A stretch of 64,000 nt of DNA from Halopseudomonas xinjiangensis (GTDB taxonomy: Bacteria; Pseudomonadota; Gammaproteobacteria; Pseudomonadales; Pseudomonadaceae): positions 458,175-522,174 of the forward strand of contig DRFO01000017.1 of the NCBI GenBank assembly GCA_011050525.1. Reading direction: 5' to 3'. A program made the translations under genes and the position numbers. Below, piece after piece: positions 36,279 through 44,693 of this stretch (the first letter of the stretch is position 1; the number at the start of each line of letters is the position of its first letter). A model generated the notes under the pieces. The model made no database searches. It was given only the letters and a program-made list of their open reading frames with translations, and was not told where the DNA came from.

Positions 36279-36333
36279 AGGCGCTCGGCGATGCCCGTCC
36301 CTGGGCATCGACGGTCCAGAACAGGCGCTCGGC
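36279..36333. repeat. 11-bp direct repeat flanking a hairpin
   Basis: AGGCGCTCGGC occurs at 36279-36289 and 36323-36333. Between them CGATGCCC (36289-36296) and GGGCATCG (36303-36310) form an 8-bp stem with a 6-base loop. It lies in the gap between DUF1302 and DUF1329. No T run is seen, so it could regulate differential expression of the two. Confidence 0.4.
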
Positions 36334-36374
36334 AACACCGCGTGTTTAGGCCGCATGCAATTAATCAGCGTTTC

Positions 36375-38036
36375 CTAAAAGGCGGTGCCCAGGGTTAACG
36401 ATATCCAGTCGCGATCGGAGAGCCCGATGCTGCCGTTACCCCCTACCACGGTGTTTCCAACACCGGGAACGTTGCGAGTGATGGTGTCGGAGCCGTAGCC
36501 GATGTAGGACAGGCTGATCTCGTAGCGCTCGTCGAGCAGCCCCTTGACGCCCACCTTGAAGTTGTAATCGCCCTCATTGCCGCCGCCGGTGGCAGCATTA
36601 CCGGCAATACCGTAGTTGAAGCTCATTGGCGCGGAGATATTCCAGCCGGGCAGAACGCCTAGCCATTGGGGCGTAAAGTTGACCGCCAGCCCGGCGTAGT
36701 TGCGGGTAGCGCAGCCCCAGTCCTTATCCTGATCGACGCAGCCGCCGTAGCCTTCGCCGCGGAACTGATCGGCGTTCTCGGTCACTTTATCCAGGTGGCT
36801 GTAGGCGACTTCTGTAATCAGGGCCCCGGTGTCCCACAGCGGTGTGGAAGGTAATAACCAGAGCGCATTGGCAACCATGTGCCAGGTATCGCCCCGGGCG
36901 CCCTGGGCGTCCGTCAGATCGAACCGGCTGGAAGTCAGCGAAGCGTTTTCGCGGTACGACAGGTCGACACCCACCGAGGCACCGCCGAGTACCGGACCCG
37001 CTGACCAGCTCAAGCCATACAGCTTGACGTCTTCGGGATAGACGTAGCGGGCGAAGCCGGGCCCGGTTTGCAGGCCCCAGGGGGTGTAGTCATCAAATTC
37101 GCGGTAGAACGCGCTGAGATCCGATTGCATGAAATCGAGGCTGTAACGCGCCATAACGCCCCAGTTGCCGCGGTTGTCAGGTTCGAGCGGGTCTTCAATG
37201 GGGAAGGCAAAGCCGGGCGCAACGGGCAGGCGATCCGGGCCTTCAAGGGCCACATCGGCGGATGCCAGGTAGGTTCCTCCTTCAGGGGCACGGGTTGAAT
37301 CCCATTCGAGGAAGTACTGTGCTGCAAGGGAGAGTCGATCAGTCACCTGAGCCTGGCCGGACAGCTGTGCCAGAGGCAGGAATATTTCGCGGGTTTCGGT
37401 GCCGGGGTTTGCCTGGGCTTTGCGGCCATCAAGAGGGGCTTGTGCGTAAGACACCGCATGGCCGGGAATCAATAGTCCGTTGCCCCAGTAAAGAGTGTGC
37501 CGTCCGGCGCGAAGACTGACAGGCGCATCGCCTACATAAAACCGGGTGAATAAAAAGGCATCGAGGAGCTCACCGCTCAAGCCGCGGTGGTAGCGCTTGG
37601 TATGGGAAGAATACTGGTCGTCGAAATAACTGGTGGTGCTCGGGCCGGCAGGCGCGCCGGGGTAAAAAACGTTGCCCGGATTGGTCTCGACGTCGGTATC
37701 GGCGTAGGCCTGATCGTACCAGGCTGCACCGCTGATGCGCAGGCCGTGGTCTCGTTTATAGGCCAGCTCGAATTCGCTCATCACATCCAGACGATTGGTC
37801 ACCACGTCGCCGCGATCAAACTTGTAGTTCGATTCGTCGTAGGTGGCGTTGTTGCCGAGCGCGTTGTCGCGGCCCTCGGCGCGGACGCCCAGGTTGTAGC
37901 GAATGGTGTTGTCCCAGCGGCCGATCAAGTCGGGATTGCCGGTATCGAATTCTGCTGCCTGGATATTATTGACACAGACAAGCGAGACTGAGAGTCCTAC
38001 AGCCTTGCTGAGTGATGACAACTCTGGCTTGAACAT
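36375..38036 (-). CDS. DUF1302 family outer-membrane protein
   Basis: This 553-residue protein has a signal peptide (AVGLSVSLVCVNNIQA, mature start AEFDTGNPD) and the DUF1302 opening GNPDLIGRWDNTIRYNLGVRA. It ends WISLTLGTAF, with terminal aromatic residue as in outer-membrane barrels. It has GGAGAAG before the ATG and heads the minus-strand operon with DUF1329, SDR, LEH-like, APH-like, SDR and MFS. It is a close paralogue of the gene at 16586. Confidence 0.89.
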   Translation of the reverse strand: MFKPELSSLSKAVGLSVSLVCVNNIQAAEFDTGNPDLIGRWDNTIRYNLGVRAEGRDNALGNNATYDESNYKFDRGDVVTNRLDVMSEFELAYKRDHGLRISGAAWYDQAYADTDVETNPGNVFYPGAPAGPSTTSYFDDQYSSHTKRYHRGLSGELLDAFLFTRFYVGDAPVSLRAGRHTLYWGNGLLIPGHAVSYAQAPLDGRKAQANPGTETREIFLPLAQLSGQAQVTDRLSLAAQYFLEWDSTRAPEGGTYLASADVALEGPDRLPVAPGFAFPIEDPLEPDNRGNWGVMARYSLDFMQSDLSAFYREFDDYTPWGLQTGPGFARYVYPEDVKLYGLSWSAGPVLGGASVGVDLSYRENASLTSSRFDLTDAQGARGDTWHMVANALWLLPSTPLWDTGALITEVAYSHLDKVTENADQFRGEGYGGCVDQDKDWGCATRNYAGLAVNFTPQWLGVLPGWNISAPMSFNYGIAGNAATGGGNEGDYNFKVGVKGLLDERYEISLSYIGYGSDTITRNVPGVGNTVVGGNGSIGLSDRDWISLTLGTAF

Positions 38037-38203
38037 TAAGCTTCTCCGTTGATCTTGTTTTTATAATCTGACCGTTGTCAGTAAACGCGACAGGGGGGGA
38101 GGGGACAACGCCAATGCCTATCGCTGAACTGCCTGGACCTATCGATAAACTGCATCGCGCAGTGATGGGTGGCGGCATTTGCCTGTTGTGGAGAATCCGC
38201 TCG

Positions 38204-38280
38204 CCTGCCCGGCCTGCCCGGCCGGCCCGGCCGGACAAAACCAAACCGGACCAAACCGAACCAGTCTGGACCAGCCTGGC
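38204..38280. repeat. short tandem repeat array (9-bp then 10-bp units)
   Basis: Three 9-bp units CCTGCCCGG, CCTGCCCGG and CCGGCCCGG start at 38204, 38213 and 38222. Four 10-bp units follow from 38241: CCAAACCGGA, CCAAACCGAA, CCAGTCTGGA and CCAGCCTGGC. The array lies between the alpha/beta hydrolase stop and the DUF1302 start, outside coding sequence. Confidence 0.6.
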
Positions 38281-38305
38281 CGGTAGCCTTCGGGTAGTTG
38301 GCGGC

Positions 38306-39214
38306 TCAGTGCGCCTGTAGCCAGGTATCCATTGTCTGCCACACCTGCAATCGCGAGGAGGCCATGTTATGCATATGGGCTGCGTGTCCGATGAGAGTGA
38401 TCGTTCGGTCGCTGGCATGGGGATAGAATGAGGTTTCGCGTTGCGGGTCGGGGCTGACATCGACTTCGCCATACAGCAGCAGCACCGGACAGTCGATGGC
38501 ACCTGCTTCGTTCTCCACCGCACCAGGGGTAAGCGCCGCCAGAGCGAGTGTCACGGGCGTGAGACCGGCGTGCTGGTCGTCGCGCGCTATCAGGTCCTCC
38601 GGCACATCAGGCAGGTGAAAGAATCCGCGCATTGCCTGCCGATCAGTCGGAATGTAGCCGCCATCGGAAAGGCTCGCCTGAACGCTGGCTGCGTCAGTGT
38701 CACCAAGATCGAGGGGCAGGTTGCTCCATCCCGCAACGATCAGTCGCTCAAAGCTCTTGAAACGGCCTTGTTGATAAACCGAGAGCATCCCGCCCATCGA
38801 GTGGCCCAGGCCGGACACGCGCAGCTTGCTGTGTGGCGGCAGTTGCAGCCATTCACCGTCCTGCAATGCAGCTGCGGCCTGCCGTGCCGCGAAGTCGCTG
38901 GCAGCGGCAATCACCTCCAGCGTCAGTTGTTTTTCGGGTTCGGGCTTGCTGCTGTTGCCCATTCCGAGGGTGTCCAGGGCCAGCACCAGATAGCCACGGT
39001 CGGTCATGAATCTGGCAAAGCTGTAGGACGGGTCCAGATAGCTCGGATGGTAATACTCACCGCAGCAGCTGCCGCCATGCAGGCACACCAGCAGGTCAAC
39101 CGGGCGCTCGGTCGCTATTGCTTCGTCTGGGGCGAACAATGAACCCGACAATGTAACGGGTACGGAATAGGGTGTGAGATGGCTGACATTCCACGTCAGT
39201 TTGATTTGCCGCAT
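38306..39214 (-). CDS. alpha/beta hydrolase
   Basis: This protein of about 302 residues starts MRQIKLTWNVSHL at 39214 with AAGGA upstream. It has an oxyanion-side CLHGGSC, the nucleophile elbow GHSMGGML, LLYGEVD with a likely acid residue, and LIGHAAHMHN with the catalytic histidine. It resembles esterases or lactonases. A strong terminator lies between it and the upstream DUF1329 gene, so its expression may depend on readthrough. The substrate is unknown. Confidence 0.85.
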   Translation of the reverse strand: MRQIKLTWNVSHLTPYSVPVTLSGSLFAPDEAIATERPVDLLVCLHGGSCCGEYYHPSYLDPSYSFARFMTDRGYLVLALDTLGMGNSSKPEPEKQLTLEVIAAASDFAARQAAAALQDGEWLQLPPHSKLRVSGLGHSMGGMLSVYQQGRFKSFERLIVAGWSNLPLDLGDTDAASVQASLSDGGYIPTDRQAMRGFFHLPDVPEDLIARDDQHAGLTPVTLALAALTPGAVENEAGAIDCPVLLLYGEVDVSPDPQRETSFYPHASDRTITLIGHAAHMHNMASSRLQVWQTMDTWLQAH

Positions 39215-39236
39215 GGTTTGATTCCTTTTTGCAAAG

Positions 39237-39272
39237 AAAAAGCCCTTCAGCTGCGAATGCAACTGAAGGGCT
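39237..39272 (-). terminator. intrinsic terminator after DUF1329 (copy 3)
   Basis: AGCCCTTCAG (39241-39250) and CTGAAGGGCT (39263-39272) form a perfect 10-bp stem with more pairing inside the loop. On the minus strand it is followed by TTTTCTTT. It begins 15 bases after the DUF1329 stop and ends just before the hydrolase ribosome site. Confidence 0.8.
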
Positions 39273-39286
39273 CTCGGATCGTTCAA

Positions 39287-40645
39287 TCAGCGCTGTGATT
39301 CACGGGATACGATCGCTTCCGGATTCAGCTCTCGCTCGCTTCTGGCTTCCGTCAGCACTTTATATCCGCCGTCCATGCCGTCGTTGATGATGCCGTACAT
39401 GCCCTTGTTGAAGTCGAAAATGGTGTGTTTGACGACGTAGGGAATGTCATGGTCATAGAACTGTACGCCACCGAGCATCATGGAGCGGTACAGCTCGCCG
39501 TTCTGATCCCACGCGTCATACAGGCCTGCACCGAAGGTATCTTCATCCAGGTAGTAGGTGCGCTTGCTGTAGACGTGGCGCATGCCCGGCTTCAGCGTTG
39601 CTTCCACTTCCCAGACCCGGTGGCGTTCCCAGCGCTCGCATTCTGGATTGGCATGTGAGGTACGGAATTGATCGTCACAGTCGAAGTAGAACTTGTAGGC
39701 GTTGTAAGGGATCAGCATCTCCTTTCGGCCAACCAGTTTGAAATCAAACCGGTCCTGCACCCCGGAGAACATGAAGAGCTCGTCGAACAGTTCCAGACCA
39801 CCCATGCTGCCAACCGGCGTGTCGTAGTTGAATTCCGGGGCCAATTTCACGCGGCGCTGGCCAGGCGTGTAGCTCCATGCACGACGCGGCTGCTCGGTAG
39901 GGTCAAGGAAGTCCATCAGGCCTGTCAGTTCGCCCGCCTTGCGCGCAGGCGCCTTGGTCAGGGAATAAACGCGGTAGAACAATTCCGGATCGCGACCGGG
40001 CACGTCGATCTGATAATAAGGCCGCTCGACGAAGGTAGATTGGGTAGCCGTACGCGTAACGGTGCCGTTGCGGTCTACCACCCAGGTATTGGAAGCAGAG
40101 GTGGTAGTGCCGAATTTACCATCGTTGTATCGCACCAACAGGTTCCACATCATCTCGTTGCCCGTCTTCGCGATAGGGAAGGGAATCCCGCCACGGCAAT
40201 CGGTTTCGAGCGCCAGGCCTTCCTTATAGGTGTCGCAAGTGGTGGCGTTGCGGATGGTCGCGTCCATCACTTCCTTCGGATAGGCCGCTGTCCGGTGGGA
40301 CGGATAAATGTCCATGTAATACTCGGGATTGCGCTGCAACACTTCTTTCTGCCCGGCACTCAGCACATCGGCATATTCCGCCATGTTGGCCGAGGTAATG
40401 CGATACAGGGGCTCTTCGTCTTTGAATGGATTCACCCAGAAACCGCTGCCTGGCTCGAAGCCTTCCGGTGCCGTGCGCAGCCCGCCTTCATAAGGAGGAA
40501 TGGTTCCGTCGGCATTGCCTGCCTGGATTGCCCCAAAAGGTGTCAGGCTTTGTCCGAGTTTCTGTGCTTCTTCAGGGCTGACGGCCGCAAAGGAGGCGGC
40601 AGATATCCCGCTCAGTAACAAACCCATAGCGATCTTAAGTTTCAT
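39287..40645 (-). CDS. DUF1329 family periplasmic protein (copy 3)
   Basis: This 452-residue protein has a signal peptide (IAMGLLLSGISAASFA) and TPFGAIQAGNADGTIPPYEGG, YPSHRTAAYPKE and GGIPFPIAKTG. It is closest to copies 1 and 4. There is no DUF1302 beside it; it is the only gene before the terminator at 39272. Its promoter must lie in the 527-bp region upstream that also serves the flavoprotein operon. Confidence 0.9.
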   Translation of the reverse strand: MKLKIAMGLLLSGISAASFAAVSPEEAQKLGQSLTPFGAIQAGNADGTIPPYEGGLRTAPEGFEPGSGFWVNPFKDEEPLYRITSANMAEYADVLSAGQKEVLQRNPEYYMDIYPSHRTAAYPKEVMDATIRNATTCDTYKEGLALETDCRGGIPFPIAKTGNEMMWNLLVRYNDGKFGTTTSASNTWVVDRNGTVTRTATQSTFVERPYYQIDVPGRDPELFYRVYSLTKAPARKAGELTGLMDFLDPTEQPRRAWSYTPGQRRVKLAPEFNYDTPVGSMGGLELFDELFMFSGVQDRFDFKLVGRKEMLIPYNAYKFYFDCDDQFRTSHANPECERWERHRVWEVEATLKPGMRHVYSKRTYYLDEDTFGAGLYDAWDQNGELYRSMMLGGVQFYDHDIPYVVKHTIFDFNKGMYGIINDGMDGGYKVLTEARSERELNPEAIVSRESQR

Positions 40646-41016
40646 GAAAGTTCTCCGTTATTGATGTTGTTAGAGGGAGTCTTGCTGGACCCGCGCGAAT
40701 CGCTTGCGGCGATGGAAGGACCCATAGCTCCGCTACCATTGCAGAGGGGAAATGCCTGATTTGGGGTAGTAAGGGAAAAGCGTGGGCTGAATTGATCCAG
40801 CAACGCCTGAAAAGGCGCTGATAAATGCACTGACCATGATGACCGTCCGGAATGATCCAGATCTGTTCTCATTGTTCTGTCCTTTTATTTTTATTTTCTA
40901 GCGGCTGATTGCCTGTTGCGTAGCCATGAAGAACGTCGGATACGTCGTTCTGACTGATTAGCAATGCCTGGGTGAACCCTAGCAGACATTTTTTGATAAT
41001 TCCATATGCAGATTAA

Positions 41017-41034
41017 AATTCTGCAATAAGAATT
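41017..41034. promoter_or_regulatory. ATTCT-N6-AGAAT candidate operator
   Basis: AATTCT and AGAATT flank GCAATA, a perfect dyad. It matches elements at 1093, 1112 and 50449 (consensus near ATTCTGYAAWAAGAAT). It lies 139 bp before the flavoprotein gene. Confidence 0.5.
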
Positions 41035-41088
41035 GTAAGTGCTATGGTGAAAACACATTGCTGACGAAAGCAGTGGGCAGGGCCAATC

Positions 41089-41107
41089 GTTTTACTCAGG
41101 GTAAAAC
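41089..41107. promoter_or_regulatory. GTTTTAC palindromic operator, site 1
   Basis: GTTTTACTCAGGGTAAAAC is a 19-bp dyad with one mismatch. Nearly the same element is at 50606-50624. Position 66 bp before the flavoprotein start codon suits a repressor or activator site. Confidence 0.6.
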
Positions 41108-41172
41108 GGTTGCGCAGCACCTGGGCGACCTTTGTTATAGGGTGCTCACCAGCTTGAAAAAGGGATACAACC

Positions 41173-42762
41173 ATGAATAACAACAAGACTGATTTTGACG
41201 TGATCATCGTGGGTGGCGGCACCAACGGCCTGTCGGCGGGCTGCTACCTCGGCCTGGAAGGGAAAAAGGCCCTGGTACTGGAGGCACTCGACAAAGTGGG
41301 TGGCATGGCATCGTCGGGGTATCTGATCTCCGAGGCGCCCGAGCATCTGGTACACCCTTGCGCTCTGGACATGATGTCGATGCGTGTTCATTCCCACGTA
41401 CCCCAGGAACTGGACCTTGAGCGTCACGGATTCAAGGCGATCGAGTTGGCACCGGGGTATGTGTATCTGCATCCGGATGGAAGCTCGCTGGTGTTCTGGC
41501 GAGACCGGCTGAAAACCGCTGCGGAGATCGGGCGCTACAGTAAGAAGGACGCCGAAGCGTTTCTGGAGTTCATGAACGTTATCGACATGTTCCTCGACAT
41601 TGCGCTCCCGATGATGCGCGTTGACCCAGCCAGGCTGAACGTCGGTGCTAAGCTGAAAGTGATAGGCAGCGCCCTGAAAAATCGTAAGCTCAAGCCTGAA
41701 TTGATGGCCCTGCTAACAGGCTCCGCGCACCAGGCTGCGCGTGAACGCTTTGAACATCCGGTAACCATTTCCGCGATGTGCGCCTTGACCGGTCTGGCCG
41801 GTGATATTACCGCCGACGGCGGCGGCATCTACTATGCGTTGCTGGGCTTTCTTCACCGCTTTGGTGTCGGTCGTGTGCTCGGCGGCATGCAGCAACTGAG
41901 CAACGCCATGCGCTCCAGGCTCGAGGAGCTTGGCGGGCAGGTCATCACCTCCGCGACCGTGACGGAAATCGTCTCCAGCCAGGGCATGGTGAAGGGGGTC
42001 AAGTTGGCTGACGGACGCGAATTCACGGCCCGCTCGGTGATTGCCGGCTGCCATCCCAAGGTAGCGTTGGACATGGTGACCGCTGGCGAAATTCCCAGGC
42101 ATCTGCTTACCCGTATCGCCATGGCGCCCGCCAATGCCAAGGGCTCCGGACCACTGAAGGTAGACGTAGCACTGGATGGTCAGATTTCAGTGCCGCGCTT
42201 CGAAGAAGCCCGGGGCGACGGCATCGATCTGCGCAAGACCTGCCTGCTGATCGGCACCGAGGAAGCCGTGCTGGAAAACTTTACCGCCTGCGCCCGGGGT
42301 GAAGTGCCGACTCTCCCGTACATCACCACGGCCGCTCCGAGCGCGGCGGATCCTTCCCAGGCTCCGGCCGGGCAGGATGTGCTCTATATCTATCCGCCGG
42401 TCATGCCGGTCAATCCAAAGGAAGGTTGGGACAACATCAGGGAAGCCGTGGCGGATCAGGTAATCGATCAGCTTTCGGTGTATGTGGAAGGTATCAAGGG
42501 ACATGTCATAGGGCGTCGGATCGAAGCCGCGCCGGACTTTACCGCACGGCTGAACACGGTAAACGGGTGTGTGGTGCATATCGACACCACCTCCATGCGC
42601 TCCAGCACCATGCGCCCGGCCCACGGACTGGGCGGCGATACCCTGCCGGTCGCGGGCTTGTATCTGGGCAGTGCTGGCATTCACCCCGGTGGCGGTGTGA
42701 ATGGCATGGCGGGGCGGCTGGCAGCCAGGCGTGTGGCCAGTTATCTGGCGAAAAACCCCTAA
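41173..42762 (+). CDS. phytoene-desaturase-like FAD oxidoreductase
   Basis: This 529-residue flavoprotein has an N-terminal dinucleotide fold (DVIIVGGGTNGLSAGCYLG, with LEALDKVGGMAS) and a C-terminal FAD closure GLYLGSAGIHPGGGVNGMAG, both typical of the phytoene desaturase/PYROXD2-like group. Such proteins desaturate or oxidise hydrophobic substrates. It is first in an operon with a P450 and a SnoaL-like protein. AGGGAT precedes the ATG. Substrate unknown. Confidence 0.85.
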   Translation: MNNNKTDFDVIIVGGGTNGLSAGCYLGLEGKKALVLEALDKVGGMASSGYLISEAPEHLVHPCALDMMSMRVHSHVPQELDLERHGFKAIELAPGYVYLHPDGSSLVFWRDRLKTAAEIGRYSKKDAEAFLEFMNVIDMFLDIALPMMRVDPARLNVGAKLKVIGSALKNRKLKPELMALLTGSAHQAARERFEHPVTISAMCALTGLAGDITADGGGIYYALLGFLHRFGVGRVLGGMQQLSNAMRSRLEELGGQVITSATVTEIVSSQGMVKGVKLADGREFTARSVIAGCHPKVALDMVTAGEIPRHLLTRIAMAPANAKGSGPLKVDVALDGQISVPRFEEARGDGIDLRKTCLLIGTEEAVLENFTACARGEVPTLPYITTAAPSAADPSQAPAGQDVLYIYPPVMPVNPKEGWDNIREAVADQVIDQLSVYVEGIKGHVIGRRIEAAPDFTARLNTVNGCVVHIDTTSMRSSTMRPAHGLGGDTLPVAGLYLGSAGIHPGGGVNGMAGRLAARRVASYLAKNP

Positions 42763-42773
42763 CGATAAATAAC

Positions 42774-42788
42774 AAGAATTACATTCTT
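42774..42788. repeat. small palindrome before the P450 gene
   Basis: AAGAATTACATTCTT is a perfect dyad of 6-bp arms with three central bases, 16 bases before the P450 start. It resembles the ATTCT/AGAAT arms in reverse order. It may be chance. Confidence 0.3.
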
Positions 42789-42804
42789 ACCAGGAGAACA
42801 TGCT

Positions 42805-44082
42805 ATGTCACTCGCAGCTCAGGAACTTGATATCGAAGCCGCCTACCACGCGGTCTCGGACACCTATCTTGGCTCGGACGTCGATATCCATGGCCTATGC
42901 CGGGAAAAGCGCCACAACGAACCGGTGATGCAGGGCGACTTCGTCGACACCTACCTCAAGGTGCCGACCAATGCCGGCGCCAAGGCGGCCAAATGTGCGG
43001 TGACGCTGTTCAGGTACAAGGACGTGATGGCGGTACTGCGCGACGCCGACACCTTCACCAGCGGTTTTATCGCCGAAGGGCTTGGTGCGTTTTTTGATGG
43101 ACTGATCATCCTGGCGATGGATGGCGAGCAGCACCGCCGTACTCGCGCACTGCTGCAACCGGTGTTCATGCCGCAAACCGTAAATGAATGGCGACCTGAG
43201 ATTGATCGGGTCATCCGGGAAGAGTTCCTGCTGCCCATGGTGGCAGACAAGAAAGCCAATCTGATGGATTTCGGCCTCTACTTTCCGATTCGCGCCATGT
43301 ATGCACTGATGGGCTTTCCGGCCGACGATCCGGAGAAATTCAAGAAGTACGCCAGCTGGGCGCTGGCGTTGGTGGCGGCTAACCAGATCGATCCGGAAAA
43401 GGCCAAAATCTATGGTCCCCTGGCCGGGCAGGCGGTGAAAAGTCTTTACGATGCGATCAAAGAGATCGTTGTTCGCAAGCGGGCCGAGGGCACTCAGAGT
43501 AACGATCTGATCAGCCGCCTGATCAATGCGGAATATGAGGGTCGGGCACTGGACGACCATGAGGTGACTACCTTCGTCCGCTCGTTGTTGCCCGCCGCAG
43601 GAGAAACCACCACCCGGACATTCAGTTCGGTGATGACGCTGCTGCTGGAGCGTCCCGAGCTGCTGGAAAGAGTCCGCAATGATCGCAGCCTGATCGGCAA
43701 GCTGATCGATGAAACCGTGCGTTACGAGCCGGTCGCAACCTTCAAGGTTCGTCAGGCCTCCAAAGACGTCGAGATTGGTGGCGTTATGGTGGCCAAGGGC
43801 TCAATGGTCCAGTGCATGGTGATTTCCGCCAACCGGGATGACGAGGCCTTTGACAATCCGGACGCCTTCGACCTGGATCGCAAGGCGCGGCCCGCGCTGG
43901 GATTCGGATTTGGCCCGCACATGTGCATTGGCCAGTTCGTTGCCAAGGTAGAGTTGAACAGCGCTATCAACGGCATTCTCGATCTGTTCCCCAACATTCG
44001 GCTGGATCCGGACATGCCCGCGCCGAAGATTGCCGGGGCGCAGCTGCGGGGCGCGAAGACCGTTCATGCGATCTGGGACTGA
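42805..44082 (+). CDS. cytochrome P450
   Basis: This 425-residue bacterial P450 has the I-helix AAGETTTRT (Glu-Thr pair in place of Asp-Thr), the K-helix ETVRYEP (ExxR), and the heme loop FGFGPHMCIG with the cysteine near residue 374. It is soluble and would need a ferredoxin and reductase; the nearest such pair is at 52.4-54.0 kb. AGGAG precedes the ATG. Substrate is likely the same hydrophobic compound as its flavoprotein neighbour acts on. Confidence 0.93.
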   Translation: MSLAAQELDIEAAYHAVSDTYLGSDVDIHGLCREKRHNEPVMQGDFVDTYLKVPTNAGAKAAKCAVTLFRYKDVMAVLRDADTFTSGFIAEGLGAFFDGLIILAMDGEQHRRTRALLQPVFMPQTVNEWRPEIDRVIREEFLLPMVADKKANLMDFGLYFPIRAMYALMGFPADDPEKFKKYASWALALVAANQIDPEKAKIYGPLAGQAVKSLYDAIKEIVVRKRAEGTQSNDLISRLINAEYEGRALDDHEVTTFVRSLLPAAGETTTRTFSSVMTLLLERPELLERVRNDRSLIGKLIDETVRYEPVATFKVRQASKDVEIGGVMVAKGSMVQCMVISANRDDEAFDNPDAFDLDRKARPALGFGFGPHMCIGQFVAKVELNSAINGILDLFPNIRLDPDMPAPKIAGAQLRGAKTVHAIWD

Positions 44083-44095
44083 AGCGCGGCACGAG

Positions 44096-44125
44096 CCAGA
44101 TGACGATGGTCCAGATGACGAGGGT
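44096..44125 (+). repeat. 15-bp tandem duplication
   Basis: CCAGATGACGATGGT is followed at once by CCAGATGACGAGGGT (14 of 15 identical), between the P450 stop and the SnoaL-like start. It looks like a recent slippage event. Confidence 0.7.
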
Positions 44126-44148
44126 TCAGCCCTGCAAGGTGAAAATAA

Positions 44149-44502
44149 ATGAGCGATATCGATAGCAAAGAGATCGAGAAATTTTTGCATGGCCAGCTGG
44201 AATGCTGGAACGCCGGTGACCGGGACGGCTTTTTTGAACACTACCGGAACGTTTCCCCCAATGGGCTGGATATCGAATATCTGGGCCGACCCGTGATGGA
44301 AGGTTTCGCGGTGCTGGAAGGCATGTGGGACCAGCAGAACAGCAAGTTCAGCGTGGAGGTCGAGCTGTCGATCATTGCCGCTAACGAAGCGGCCTGCCAC
44401 CACAAGAACGTGATGCGCGACGGTAGCGGTGTGATCGAAACCATCGAGCTGTACAGGTTCGAGCAGGGCAAGACGCTGGTGCGCTACTTCATCAAGCAGT
44501 AA
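44149..44502 (+). CDS. SnoaL-like (NTF2-fold) protein
   Basis: This 117-residue protein fits the small NTF2-like fold: QLECWNAGDRDGFFEHY, RPVMEGFAVLEGMWDQQ and ETIELYRFEQGKTLVRYFIKQ. Members include isomerases, cyclases and hydratases as well as binding proteins. It follows the P450 in the same operon, and a terminator comes 36 bases later. Function is unassigned. Confidence 0.75.
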   Translation: MSDIDSKEIEKFLHGQLECWNAGDRDGFFEHYRNVSPNGLDIEYLGRPVMEGFAVLEGMWDQQNSKFSVEVELSIIAANEAACHHKNVMRDGSGVIETIELYRFEQGKTLVRYFIKQ

Positions 44503-44538
44503 CGGCCTGCCAGTCTGGCCCAGTTTGACCCTAAAAAT

Positions 44539-44562
44539 AACCGCAGTAACGCTGCGGTTTTT
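44539..44562 (+). terminator. intrinsic terminator of the flavoprotein-P450 operon
   Basis: AACCGCAG (44539-44546) and CTGCGGTT (44552-44559) form an 8-bp stem with a 5-base loop, followed by a T run (44558-44562). It lies 37 bases after the SnoaL-like stop. Confidence 0.85.
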
Positions 44563-44693
44563 CGGCGTCTGGTGCGTGTTGGTGCGCGATGCCTGGGCGC
44601 AAATGCACAGCTCAGCTCTGCTATGATTGGCGCTAGCGTTTCTACTCGAGCCAATCTGCCCGGGCCGAGCAATTCCCATCCAGGATATCCCCT

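Larger units (their letters stand above)
40646..41172. other. 527-bp divergent regulatory region
   Basis: No gene is supported here. It separates DUF1329 copy 3 (minus) from the flavoprotein-P450 operon (plus). It holds a small hairpin at 40804-40817, a palindrome at 41017-41034 and another at 41089-41107. The last two recur near 50.5 kb. Confidence 0.7.

Noticed and set aside
37966..38523. 185-residue minus-strand frame across the tandem array
   Set aside because: It overlaps two real genes in other frames, and its repeated Gly-Arg-Ala part is only the array translated.
40642..40872. 76-residue minus-strand frame before DUF1329 copy 3
   Set aside because: It overlaps the start of DUF1329, has no recognised pattern and no clear ribosome site. 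It is most likely leader sequence.
40931..40950. GAACG and CGTTC inverted arms in the divergent region
   Set aside because: Only five bases per arm over 20 bp; too short to support a site.
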